NCBI GenBank assembly: GCA_002794775.1
Contig: NBAY01000005.1
Span: 868,001 to 932,000 of the forward strand
Source: Porodaedalea pini
Taxonomy: Eukaryota; Basidiomycota; Agaricomycetes; Hymenochaetales; Hymenochaetaceae
DNA length: 64,000 bases
Direction of reading: 5' to 3'
In this document: positions 50,130 through 61,031 of the stretch, in pieces
Layout of the letters: the number at the start of each line of letters is the position of its first letter
Position numbering within the stretch: the stretch's first letter is position 1
Notes under the pieces: model-generated
What the model was told of the DNA's origin: nothing
What the model saw: only the letters and a program-made list of their open reading frames with translations
Database searches by the model: none
Translations under genes and position numbers: made by a program

Positions 50130-52145
50130 ATGGGATTCACGCTCGAGGAGGTCGCGCAGCATAACTCTTCCAAGTGCGTTGTGTTGCCGTCAGTGACCTA
50201 GTTGTCTCATTGAGGTCTGCAGGACATGTTGGGTTGTTATCCGGAACAGAATTTACGACGTGACTGAGTTCTTGTCGGTGCGCATCTACAGGTCGTCGCG
50301 AGTGAGGTAAAGTTGACGAGCTGTTCATTCAGGAGCACCCAGGAGGGGCAGAGATTATACTCAGGTATGCAGGCAAAGACGCAACAGAGGCTTACGAGCC
50401 TATCCACCCGCTCGGTGTACTCAAGAAGAACCTTCCGAGGGAGAAACACCTCGGTGTGCTCGACGCAAGCGCGTCAAGAGACGTCGACAGGGCGGACACG
50501 GAGAGGAAGAAGACGCAGGACGAGCTGCGCGTCGACAAGGCGCTGAAGGAGAAGCCGCCGCTGAGTCGCGTGCTGAACGCGCTGGAGATGGAGGCTGTCG
50601 CGCGGAACGTGCTGTCATACAAGACATGGGCATATTACTCGTCTGCAGGCGACGATGAGATCAGTGCGTATATTCGTTTGACCGTGCTGTGCTTTTGGCT
50701 AATTTCTGCATACTTGGACAGCCCACGCAGAGAACATCCGCGCGTTTTCCCGTCTCTTCTTCCATGCGCGCGTCCTGCGTCCGATCTCAGCATGCGATCC
50801 CTCCACCACGGTACTGGGCTTCCGCTCGAGCATCCCCGTCTTCGTCTCCGGTGCCGCGCTCGCGAAGCTCGGACATCCGCCGGCGAGGCAAACATCACGC
50901 GCGGCTGTGGGCGAACAGGTGTCATCCAGATGGTCTCGTCTAACGCGTCGCTGTCCTACTCGCAAATTGCGAAGGCGCGTGTGACGGCTGATCAGCCGCT
51001 GTTCTTCCAGCTGTACAAGCACGATGACGCGCATGCGCTCGAGCGCGTACGCGAGGTGGAGAGGCTTGGGTATAATGCGATTTTCTTGACGGTTGACGCA
51101 CCTGTGGCTGGACATAGGGAGCTGGATATACATGCGCCGTTTGTGCTTGCGGATCAGGAGCGCGAGGCGGGGAAGGGCGCAGACCCGGACTTGCCACAGA
51201 AACCTGGAGCGGATGAGAAAGGTTCGGGGCCGGCACGTGTGATGTTGACTGGCATTGTCCGGGACATGTCTTGGGAGAAGGTGCGTCCCGAGCTTAATTT
51301 TCTATACCTACTCTCTGAGATTAATGTCTGTAGACTATTCCGTGGCTGCGAAGCGTAACCAAGCTTCCTATTGTGATCAAGGGAATTCAGTGCGTCGAGG
51401 ATGCGGTACTCGCTGCTGAAGCAGGAGTCGACGGTATATTGATATCAAATCATGGAGGTCGGTGTTTTAATCACCTATTTTGTCTTCTTGACTAAGTGCT
51501 TTGTAGGCCGTCAACTCGATTAGTTCGCTCTCAAACTGATTTCGCAGGCATCTCTGATGACTGACGATGCTGTCTGTCCGACCGTAGCTCCATGCCGTCT
51601 ATCGAGGTGCTGTATCAGCTCCGGAAACAGAGGCCAGATGTGTTTTCCAGGCTGGAAGGTACGCGATTTGCTCAGACCTATTGCTGCTCTGACTGATCTC
51701 TACTCATGAAGTTTATATGGATGGCGGTGTGCGCCGTGGGACAGGCTAGTATCTCTGCTAGAGTCCCTCCGATCTTCATTCCTGAAATATTTACACTACC
51801 ATAGATGTCCTGAAAGCGGTTTGCCTCGGTGCCAAGGCCGTCGGGATGGGTCGACCGTTCCTTTATGCGCAGAGCGTGAGTTCTCTTTCGCAGAACTCAG
51901 ATACACAAAGCCGAGTCTAATGTGCTTTTCAAAGGCATACGGAGAGGAGGGCGTGGAACGTCTTATCCGTATCCTCGAAAGGGAAATCATTCTTGGCATG
52001 CGTCTTTTGGGCGCGACGCACGTCGGTGAACTCGTCCCTGAGATGGTATGCGTCTCCGTTCCACAGTCTGTTTTTCGGTTGTGCTAAGAATCTGATATAG
52101 GTCGAGAGAGTAAACTGGCAGCCTGTGTTATTAGCAAAGCTGTGA
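50130..52145 (+). CDS. CYB2: L-lactate dehydrogenase (cytochrome b2 type): cytochrome b5 plus FMN domain
   Basis: It oxidises L-lactate to pyruvate using FMN and passes electrons to cytochrome c through a fused cytochrome b5 domain, probably in the mitochondrial intermembrane space. Eleven exons (50130-50173, 50223-50277, 50333-50663, 50722-51280, 51334-51457, 51507-51522, 51588-51658, 51712-51744, 51805-51875, 51935-52045, 52101-52145) sum to 1460 bases, one short of 487 codons. Cytochrome b5: [16 protein letters not shown], heme motif [23 protein letters not shown] domain: [60 protein letters not shown] with the FMN lysine; [12 protein letters not shown] with the catalytic His; YMDGGVRRG. 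It ends VNWQPV. No clear presequence is seen with the ATG chosen. A one-base deletion lies in exon 4 (see findings). Confidence 0.92.
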
Positions 52146-52863
52146 TTGTACGGACATCATGCCGTATTGTCTTCTACGTGCTATGGATTCCTTTGTCGAA
52201 CGCTGGACGCAACTTGCATCTCAATGAGAAGTGTACGAATTAACCTCGTACCAAGCTTGCGTCGAGAGTACTGAGTGACGCAGTTGCATGAGGCCCGCGC
52301 CTGTGTATGGTACATTCTCTTCGAACTGACCTATGAGAATTTACTTCAACCACTGTCATCCGTCCTCTTTCCTTTGATAAGGGAGATCTGGTGAGGTTGT
52401 CGTATCTTCCTCTGACGCACAACTTGCACCCTGCAGGTGAATATATATTTCTGCTCTATTAATCTGATATTGGAATCCTGTTGTGCTGGCAACTAGTGGG
52501 GGAGGGACGGAACAACTGGTTCGCGAAGTAGCGTCAGAAAAGTACATATAGTGTGATCAGGAAAGTGAGTAACACAATGTCAAAAGTCTTCCGCATGACG
52601 GTGAGACGAGCGCCATCTGCGCGAGGGTAAGGCCATAGTAAGAGACAGCCTGAGTCTTCGTGCGTGGATTCTGATCCTCGCGCCGAGGATATCGCAAACT
52701 TGAAAGCGCGTCGCGTCGATCACGTGCACACGTGTTTTCAGTTCGACTCGGAGAAAGTCCTAGATCGTTACTTGCACCCAAGACGACAAACAGCGAAGAC
52801 AACGCGCCCTCCTGCTTCGCTCGAGGTGAAGCAGGCCCGGCAATGCTGCAGGAACTATCGCAT
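52146..52863. other. Intergenic region between lactate dehydrogenase and MED21
   Basis: This is the 3' flank of one gene and the promoter of the next. Small frames on both strands lack features. No RNA gene or repeat was noticed. Confidence 0.45.
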
Positions 52864-53538
52864 ATGGACCGCATCACCCAGCTGCAAAATGAAATAGAAC
52901 AAGTCAGTCTCAGTCAGTCTGGGCTTTCCCGCTCGCTCTATACTCGCTGATGCTGACACGGAAGTGTTCGATGCGATAGCTGTTGACGATCATGTCCGCG
53001 AGCATCCAATACCTGTGCGCAAAGACGAACTTTGAGCAGGTCAGCGCGGCGATACCTGTCACGAAGCAGCGCAATGCGGAGAAGGTGGATCCAGCTGATG
53101 TGTTTGAAGGTATCTATATATGTCTACACCTACAGTTTTACCTCAATTTCTGATAGCTCGTAGCAAACAAGGCCGAGCTAGTTGCGGACCTCGTCTCCAA
53201 AGCTAAACAAATAGAGGTTCTCATCAGATCGCTCCCTGTTCCCGAGTCCGAAGAAACACAGGTCAGTCAAACTATGCTTTGAGAACATTTGTTGCTCCTC
53301 GTGACACCTTGCAGGCGCTGCGGTTCCAAAAGCTAGAAGAGGAGATGCAGGAGGCAAACGAGGAGTATGCTGTGGCTTTGAATAGAGCGAGTAAGCGTCG
53401 TTCTATATAGTACGCGTCTTATGTCTGACAGTCGTTATTTTAGAGGACTTGCATGCTCAAGTGTCTGATGTCCTTCGCGAAATACTCAGTGCACCAGAGC
53501 TACCGCAGACACTTGAAAAGGATAACCTCGTCCATTGA
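52864..53538 (+). CDS. MED21: Mediator complex subunit 21
   Basis: MED21 (Srb7) is a small coiled-coil subunit of the Mediator middle module that pairs with MED7 and bridges activators to RNA polymerase II. Five exons, 52864-52902, 52980-53109, 53164-53261, 53315-53390 and 53444-53538, join in frame to 145 residues, the normal size. Family features in order: MDRITQLQNEIEQ at the start; SIQYLCAKTNFEQV; PADVFEANKAELVADLV; SKAKQIEVLIRSLP, the most conserved block; then a coiled coil, LRFQKLEEEMQEANEEYAVA to LHAQVSDVLREILSAP. An in-frame ATG seven codons upstream (52843) is an alternative start, but MDRITQL is the family-typical beginning. The gene is convergent with the cullin, with 88 bp between stops. 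Confidence 0.93.
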
Positions 53539-53626
53539 AAAAGGTTTTCGAACGAAGTACAAGATACATTGTAGTTTTATAATACACTGTTCGTACTGTA
53601 CACGATAATACACACTTTCCCCTTGT

Positions 53627-56454
53627 TCACGCAACATACACATATTTGTTCGGCTCATCCTCATCGCGCTTCATATATTCCTGCTCGATGAGCTGCTCGA
53701 AGCGGTTCTTGATCATACCGACGTCGGGCTGGAAGTGCTTCTTCATAATATCGACCGTCTCGTTGATGAGCGCCTGGTGCGCGAGTGTCTTCTTCGCTTT
53801 CATGATGCGCACGATCGCGGCGTCGAGTAGACTCTTGCGCTCCATCTCGATCGCACCCTGCGTGCGCTTTGTCTCCTCGGGCTAAGTATGCGAGGTCGTA
53901 AGTGAGAAGCGCAAAGGGCTAATTAGGAAGAAATATGTACCGTCTCCTTCGCCTGTATAGAGTTGATGTGGACGCGTGCGCGCTCATCCGTGAAGTCCGC
54001 ATTGAAGACGAACATGTCCGAGTCATTGACGTCTCGGCCTACCGGCCTCTTCTTCAGCACTTTCTTCTTCCCTAACGCCAGTGACTGAAGGGTCCGTCGC
54101 AACTCTGAGTCCTCTGCAGCACTACATTAGCGCCTAAATTTGGCATTCAGAATGATGTATCTCACCAATCTGCGTCTGCTCTTTTATATCAAGAAACCCG
54201 ATCTCATCCTGGTCGTTGAAGAGTAGCAGCACAAGCGCCTGATACATGCTGACCTGAAGCTCTTTCTCGCCGGCCTTGAACCGCGCGCGCAGAGCGGCAG
54301 TCCCAAGTGCATGGTCAAAATTGAGTTTGCGGCCCTTGTGCTTGCTGGCGTAGAACGCGTCAAACCGCACTAGTTCCGCCTGCATCGCGGTTGGCAGCAC
54401 GGCCTCGCCTGAGCGTTTCGTCGAGAACGGCCAGAACGCAGCCTCGAGCACCATCACGGACAAGCGGTGCGGCGGTTGTTCCGCGCCAGACTCGGACGCA
54501 GACCGGGACTCACGTTCCTGAAACTCGCGCATGAGGTCTCGCGAAAGGGCTAAGTCGCGGAACATGTTGTCGCCCATGCTGAATTCTGGGTCGTAGTGTT
54601 CCTTGAGCGTCTTGAGCACCGACTTCTCGAAATCGTCTGAAGCGCTGCGTTGTAGCAGAAGCCGCTTTGCCAGTGCTTTATGGTAGAAAGTCCGGAACAC
54701 GTCCTTGTCTATCAACATGATTAGACGCGGGTTGCTACAAAATGAATAGTCGTACGTACCACGGGTAAAGCGATACAGGCCAAGTACGGCCTCGAGCTTG
54801 TGCGAGAACTCCTCGTCGCTCGCGCCTTTCTGACCACGGCGCATCTCGCGATCGAGGTACTTTGCGATCATCTCCGCCGGCGTAATCTTGCGTAGACGGA
54901 AGCCTGTGGCAAATGCATCCGTCGCCGCATTCTTGAATTGTTTATTCCCAGCAAAGGCTCCGTCCAGCGCAGCATCAATGAAGCCTTTGAAGTCAAGCAG
55001 CCGATCAACCATCTCGTCGTCGTGCTCCTTGTCATTCACGATACTCGACACCGTATTGTGCACATGGACCTTGAAGGCCTCGCACAGTATGGCGTGTCCA
55101 TCGACGCGCCCGAAAAGACTGTACATGCGGTACAGGCCTTCCATGTTCTTTCCGTCCACCGAGCTGCTGATACCAAGGCTGAGCCAGTGCAGTCTGCTTT
55201 CGAGTAGTGCTTTTTCCGCCGTCTTCTGAATCTCGGCCCAGTCGCTCTCGAATGCGGCGAGGACTTCAGAAGAACGTCCCTTCTCTTCTTGTAGTCGCTC
55301 GGCGCAATTGCTCAGGAAGGTATTCTGGTCGTCTTTTAACGACTCAGCCAGCCGCTCGGACTCATCGGAGTAGAAAGAGCGTGTGGCAGTGATGTAGGGA
55401 TCCAGGAACAGCTCTCCGAAAAGCGAATAGTCGGAAAGAATACCGACAAGTGTGACGATAGTCTGACGTCGAGGATGCTGCGCTCTGCGACGTTGTTCAG
55501 CACAACTCATACATCGCAAGTGGCTGGCATTACCTTTCTCGTCGTTCCCATGTCGCCCAGCTCTGGACAGCACCCTTTATGTAGAATAAAATTCTATCAT
55601 ATTGAAAGACATGTGCTTTATAGAGCTGCATGGCAAGTTGTCTACCGCTTCACTTCAGCTTTGTTCTGAGTGTAAACCACACGAGTGCTTACCGAACATG
55701 AAGAGTATCAGACTTCACTGGTACAAAGACCCGGTCAAGATACGTCAAAAGCGTCTCCAATAAGCGTACACATCCGTCGAACCAGACGGTAGCAGCGACG
55801 AGATCCTCAAGCCATTCCATGCTCTTCGCGCCGCGCTCCGAGTTCATATGCTTGTTGACAGTACTAGCGGTCTCTCTAAGCTCAAATTTCAGCTTGTCGT
55901 ACACCCACTGACCCCTTCCAGCGATAAGTACCACCGTACGAACGGCATTGAACACATCCTCATAGATGAACGGATTGGACTTCGGAGTAGTTGATAAGTC
56001 AGGCTGTGGCCGGATCAGAACAGCATGTATTCCGTTCTGGATTACGCGGAGAAGAGAGTCGAAGTAGCTCTCCGACATATTGAATTCTACCAAGACCATT
56101 AGTTACACATAATAAAATTTACCAGACATCGACTGTACCAGGTGGGTTGCTGATCGTGAGTTTCCTCACCCCATCTCCCGAAATGTCATCACTATCTGCT
56201 CTTTGCTTTCCTTTTCCTTTGTCCCTCGACCTGCTACCAGACGATGTATGGTCCGAATCACCTTCCAATCTCGCTGTCTTTCGAGGAGGGCTTCGTGAAC
56301 TCGGAGACGGCCGCAGTTTCGTATCCGTTGCAGTTGATAGATGCAATCTTGGCTTATATTCTGAGAGCCCATTCGTCTTCGACGGAAAGTCCAGCAAGTT
56401 GATGATATCTAGTGGTCGAGTAGTTTTGACAGACAGTGCAGTTTTGACAGACAT
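53627..56454 (-). CDS. CUL4: Cullin, CUL4-type scaffold of a RING E3 ubiquitin ligase
   Basis: This is the scaffold of a cullin-RING ligase; a CUL4-type cullin would use a DDB1-like adaptor and RBX1, in nucleus and cytosol. It has at least six exons on the minus strand. The N-terminal extension is low-complexity (MSVKTALSVKTTRPLDIINL, then SPSSRSPPRKTARLEG). Cullin repeats follow: SESYFDSLLRVIQNGIHAVL; LYKAHVFQYDRILFYIKG; QTIVTLVGILSDYSLFGELF; FRTFYHKALAKRLLLQRSAS, the cullin-homology signature; and LNFDHALGTAALRARFKAGE. The C-terminal neddylation domain has IVRIMKAKKTLAHQALINE with the acceptor lysine in RIMK and ends EQEYMKRDEDEPNKYVYVA*. Choosing CUL4 over CUL3 rests on the extension and on general resemblance to other basidiomycete CUL4 proteins. 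Exon edges near 55.5-55.7 kb and 56.1 kb are approximate. Confidence 0.9.
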
Positions 56455-57045
56455 CGTGGGTCGTGCGTAAGAAATGTGAGCCGCGCGACTGAAATGTCGA
56501 TCGGCGCGTCACGGCGGTGTGTCCACTGCACAAATTGAACTTGAACTCAGCACCAAACTCAGGCTACTATCTCTCGTCTGCGAACAGCTAGCTTGAAATT
56601 ATCGGCGGGCTCGAAATAATGCACATAATCCAAAGGATCCCTTTCCAACTTGAAAGCTGTAATCCAACGACTACAGGCCCTCCGCTGTCTATGGACTGCT
56701 TAGTTCACGATCTTAATATCTGACAATGTGAGTTTGTTTAGTTGCTCATGACCGAAATCGGTTGATATCAAATCAAGTGCTTGAACCGGGCGCCGAGAAA
56801 AGCTGTTTTTCTGTCTAATGAATGATCTTTCAAGAGATAGAGAACGAATTACCTTCCCGGTGGTCTGCAAGAGGGTATGCTGTTATAGAGATCCGTCCTG
56901 GTCATCAGCCATTGACACTCGGCGCTGTTGCAAGTCAAACAAACTGGTTACCCCACACGTAAGCTCCAGCGTGTGTACTTGTGCGTCACTGCGGAATGAT
57001 GCTGTATGAAATCGCGTATGTTTGCAATTGAGGTAAGCATCTCCT
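56455..57045. other. Intergenic region; start of the right-hand tandem array
   Basis: This is the 5' flank of the cullin. From about 56885 the DNA (CCTGGTCATCAGCCATTGAC) realigns with 59957 (CCTGATCATCAGCTATTGAT), which marks the beginning of a tandemly duplicated unit of about 3.1 kb. No gene was identified. Confidence 0.5.
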
Positions 57046-57049
57046 GCTA

Positions 57050-57265
57050 ATTTCCGGAGTCGATGATCAAGATTCTGATTCGGAGATGTACGACACGCTG
57101 ACAGGCTCCGTCGAGTTGAAATGGAAAAGCAGGCCGAGCGTATACAGTATAGAACGAATGCTTTCGGGACCCGTAAACACGCAGCCTGGAAAGAGCATGA
57201 GTGCAGTAACACATCCGAAGGGCTACTATTATTTATTTATTGAAGTACGGACACTCAGGCTATAA
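57050..57265 (+). pseudogene. Orphan promoter plus exon 1 of the DUF6533-like array
   Basis: A module with GAGTCGATGATCAAGATTCTG (57058), a TATA-like GCGTATACAGTATAGAA (57139) and an ATG at 57197 precedes a 22-codon frame beginning MSAVTHPKGYYYLFIEVRTL. Spacing and sequence match the modules at 57549-57755 and 60878-61100, whose first exons encode ELFLVEVLA and QLLLVETLG. No splice donor follows and the frame stops at 57263-57265, so this appears to be a leftover 5' end from an unequal duplication. Confidence 0.5.
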
Positions 57266-57548
57266 GCAATCATGGCCACAAATATACACAAGACATCCTT
57301 TCTGCGCCGCTCTGCAGCACCAGATCCAAGACAGATCATACGCGGGCCCAGAAACCCCAACATGCACAGCTTCGATGTCAAATTTGCTCAACGCTATTGC
57401 AAGCATAAGAAGTGATTACTCTCAACGAAGGCTCTAGCGTGTCCTTGTAGCATTACTACGGAAAGATATTGCATGAATTCCAAGATGCTTGATCGGAGAT
57501 CGCGTCCGTACATTCGTAATGGTGGTGAGCACCTATTTTTATTTACTG

Positions 57549-57686
57549 GAGTCGCTGATCAAGATTTTGGGATTCAGGGACCCTCTAACATCTGTCGAGC
57601 CGTGATATTAGCATAGGCCGAAGCGTATAAAATACAGGACAGATACTCTTTAAAGAGCCTAGTGCAACCACGCGGTTTCGAAAGCC
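57549..57686 (+). promoter_or_regulatory. Promoter module of array gene A
   Basis: GAGTCGCTGATCAAGATTTTG at 57549 and a TATA box (GCGTATAAAATACAG) at about 57623-57637 lie 50-60 bases before the expected start. The same arrangement is present at 57058 and 60878. The repeated GATCAAGATT word is a candidate upstream element. Confidence 0.45.
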
Positions 57687-59636
57687 ACGAGCATCGGCAA
57701 CACGCAGGAAGAGCTGTTTCTTGTTGAAGTACTAGCAAATACAAAGGCCGTACAGGTATGTAATTCCGATGTTCTATGTCAAGTTTTTGATGAAGATTGT
57801 CTGTCGTCGATGAAGTATGTTGTGGGTAAGAGACCGTAATCACGGTCAGACCAACCCTGTATTCATGCTGCAAGAAAATTCAGCCAGCATGGGAGCCCTG
57901 ACACTATTCGACATGTGCATCTTCTTCGCTGAGTAAATATACTTATCAATATTTCAACCAATTGCTACGATACACTGATGAGCTAACTTTCCACATTTTC
58001 TTCTCCGTTACTCCCAAAGTGAAGTGAGCGTTGTTGATAGTATATTCTCCTTGATGCTGGGCTTGAACATGTGCGCTACAGTTCAGTCTTGTTTGGGTGA
58101 GTATGTAGTCGCTACATTACCTGATCTAGTAGACATACTTAATAATACCCACATGTGGGGGGGGGGGGGGACTTTACTTATTTATCCAGTACGAGACACT
58201 CGTGCAAGTGACTTCGGCTATCCATAGTAAGTGTCTAAATTTGTTGATACTCTTTTCTGACCTCGGCGGGTTCTATTGTGAAAAGTTGCACTATATGTCT
58301 CCTTCGTCCAGAGTAAGTTTTGCTGCTCTCTTATGAAATTCCTGGACACTTTATAACAATTAATACAGTTGTACGTTTCATTACTTGAAGCGTGAGTAGT
58401 CAAAGAACTACATTCATACATCAAAGTTGCCGACTTTTACAGCAGATACAGTTTGTGTCTGTGTTAACTTGACCTCCATTCCTGCATGTCTTAGAGTTGA
58501 TTTCTTCTCATAATGTAGATGGGTCTACAGGATCGTTCTCGCTGCACACGGTATGATTTCTTCAGACTTGTTAGTGAACAAAGGTCACTTTTGTCCTCAA
58601 CGAACCATAGTTGCACAACTGCTTAGAGTTGCTGCTGTCTATAGTAACTCGTTGAGAAAGAAGAAAATAATATGTATTGGCAGCGTCGTGAGTCCGACAA
58701 CCCCGCTATTCATTTGCCAGTCGCTCAACGTACTGACGCGGCGGATTAGTTGCTACTTGGTGTGTCGCTGACTTTAGATGCCGTGCTACTTCTTTCCTAC
58801 AAGAGTAAGTCCCATTCCCATGTCTCTTCAGTAGCCCTGACTGCAAACATCTTTAAATCAGCCGTCCAGTATCCCGTGTACGTCTACTGTAAAGCACAAA
58901 ATGTTCTCTCGATGACTCAACCATTGATATCCTAGCCGAGGAGTTTCATGTATACTCACTGGAAGTACCTCCAAGCCGGTGTATCTCAGCTGCTATGCTT
59001 GCGGACTCGCTGTTGAGATCACTATTTGTGGCGCTTGTGCAATCAAGATCTTCCAATTGTATATGTTATATGTACTTGATGCTTCTTTCTATTTCTGTTG
59101 TTTTTCCTTTAATATTGTATATTCTCCACAGGGGCCAGTGGAGAGTCCAAGCTTGCGCGGATCATATTTCGAGACAGTAAGGTTTTGATGAAGATCTTGA
59201 CACTTTCATATTTGCTGAGTAGAATTATTTTTCAAGTTTGTTAGCCCTGGCCTACGTCCTTGTACTCGGCACGTAAGTCCTGCAACTCTTGCTACCATAA
59301 TATTTTGGGTAATCACTCAACTTGAATTGCAGAATGGTCATTCCCCAATTCATTGCGCCCGTTCTCCCACCTGATACACGTTCCGTCGTCAGCAATGCTC
59401 TCAGCTATTCTACACTCACCTTGATGGGAATTGCAAGCTGTCGGATGATACTAAGTATGCGCACATGTGCTAGTGCCCCACCGGACATCAGCATACCTAT
59501 CATGATCATGGCTTATCATACGACAGCAACAATCACTCAGATGGATCTCGAACGTGGTGAACGCGACTCAGTTGAGGACGAGGCACTTGAAAGCAGGGAG
59601 TATTATGGGCAGGGCGATGTGAGTGGAGGTCTATAA
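57687..59636 (+). CDS. DUF6533-like membrane protein, array gene A (start codon ACG)
   Basis: This copy is homologous throughout to gene B at 61.0 kb. The first exon reads SIGNTQEELFLVEVLAN and ends at CAG|GTATGT. Later blocks are ENSASMGALTLFDMCIFFAE (about 57870-57930), the first helix of the family; GLYLFIQYETLVQVTSAIH (about 58165-58225); QLLRVAAVYSNSLRKKKI (about 58615-58670), the LRVYALY-like motif; SLTLDAVLLLSYKS; PSKPVYLSCYACGLAVEITI (about 58970-59020); and GESKLARIIFRDSKVLMK (about 59140-59200). The last exon includes MVIPQFIAPVLPPDTRS and an LERGERDSVEDE tail. The codon in the start position is ACG, and a stop lies upstream in frame. A run of at least 12 G at 58155 and a frame disturbance near 59210-59250 add doubt. 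It is possibly a pseudogene. Confidence 0.5.
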
Positions 59637-59639
59637 AAT

Positions 59640-60877
59640 AATACGGGTCTTTTGGAACCATAGCACCCCCGGGCCTTGATGTATGCTTCGTTTGCTGAAT
59701 GCAACTACAGCTGAATGTTCAATCGAAAGTCGAAGCCGAGTATAAGCCCAACATGGAAGTCAACTTAGTCAAGATGCGGCGACTATCTCTGGAGTTGGAA
59801 GGATCTGATTACTAGGTCAGCGATTTACTTCAAGATACAGTCAGGTCTATTTTTAACTCGTAAGCAACTGACCTTCCGCTATGGCCCTCTGCACTTTGTC
59901 CTCGGATTTTTCCGTGCTATTTGAAGCCTCTCGATTATATCACGGATAATTTAGAGGACCATCCTGATCATCAGCTATTGATACCCAGTGTTTCTGCGGC
60001 CCCAAAGAGATGATTATCTTCAGGTAGGCTCCACCGCATGCGCTCATAGCACCACTACAGAAGGATGCTGCGTAAGTCCACATCATAATGTGGTGAGCAG
60101 CCCCTATGTTTCAAAGTTGATCTTTTCCTGATTTTGAGATATGGAGCCCGCCTTATTTCTATAGACTTGCAATACAAGAACAGTTCAGGATGTGTAATAT
60201 GTAGAATGGATACTCTCTAAATGCTCTAGACCTATAATCCCGCAGATTGGGTGGGTCATGCGCAATACTCAAGCTTGTGTCGATCTCCGACTGATACTCC
60301 AACGATCATCTCCACCGTGACTTACAGAAGGATTGGAGCGACTAGATCTCGTTCCACTGATGTCAGAATGCCAAATACCCAGATGGTAGCTTGCATCGGA
60401 ACTCTGGCACCTTGGATGGTTCACAATTGTGAGAATCTGACAAGCTAAAGGGGCTGAAGACCGGATGATTATCGCAATGTCGTCTTTTTGGCAGTGATCA
60501 ACGATGAGACACTTCGGAGCCTGGAAACAATTTTGTCAGGACTCTCGCCAACATCCTAGGTGCATGAAGAGACTCATCCTATTTGATCATCAGCTAAGCT
60601 GCATTCATATCGGCACTCGAAATACGTATAGAAACCCGGCTACTTTGACATGTGAATTTATCAAACATTGTTGACATCTTCTCGATAGTTTGATGGTACC
60701 GCTGTTCAGCAGAAGTTCTAGTGCAGCAGTCGTGCGGGCGCACTCATATGGTACGCAGCGGCAACTTGTAAGGATTGCCGGCGAGACCAACCCGTTAAGA
60801 GACTAGAAGAGCTGAGTGCATACCCAATATCAATCTTGGCATGTGTACACTGGACGGTGTTAACATCTTTCCTCTGG
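59640..60877. other. Inter-unit spacer of the right-hand array
   Basis: This contains the 3' flank of gene A, a second copy of the 56.89 kb block (59957) and AT-rich DNA. The frame at 60251-60448 is not recognisable. No complete gene was identified. Confidence 0.45.
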
Positions 60878-61031
60878 AGCTGATGATCATGATTCTATCA
60901 CAAAACGTCGGAACTTAGGCGAACGTTTCTGCCGGGGGAGTCTTGGTATATAAGGCATCTTACTAGTAGGGGATACTCTTGGTGGACTTGCATTTACAAT
61001 ACCACGAAACATCTACAATATCTAACGGACC
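60878..61031 (+). promoter_or_regulatory. Promoter module of array gene B
   Basis: GAGCTGATGATCATGATTCTA at 60878 and a TATA box (GGTATATAAGGC) at about 60946-60957 lie about 80 bases before the ATG at 61032. The arrangement repeats that of the modules at 57058 and 57549. Confidence 0.5.

Noticed and set aside
51507..51590. Apparent stop (GATTAG) after GGRQLD in lactate dehydrogenase
   Set aside because: GA-T/TA is followed by a usable GTTCGC donor, and the next exon restores YSMPSIEV, so it is an intron boundary and not a nonsense mutation.
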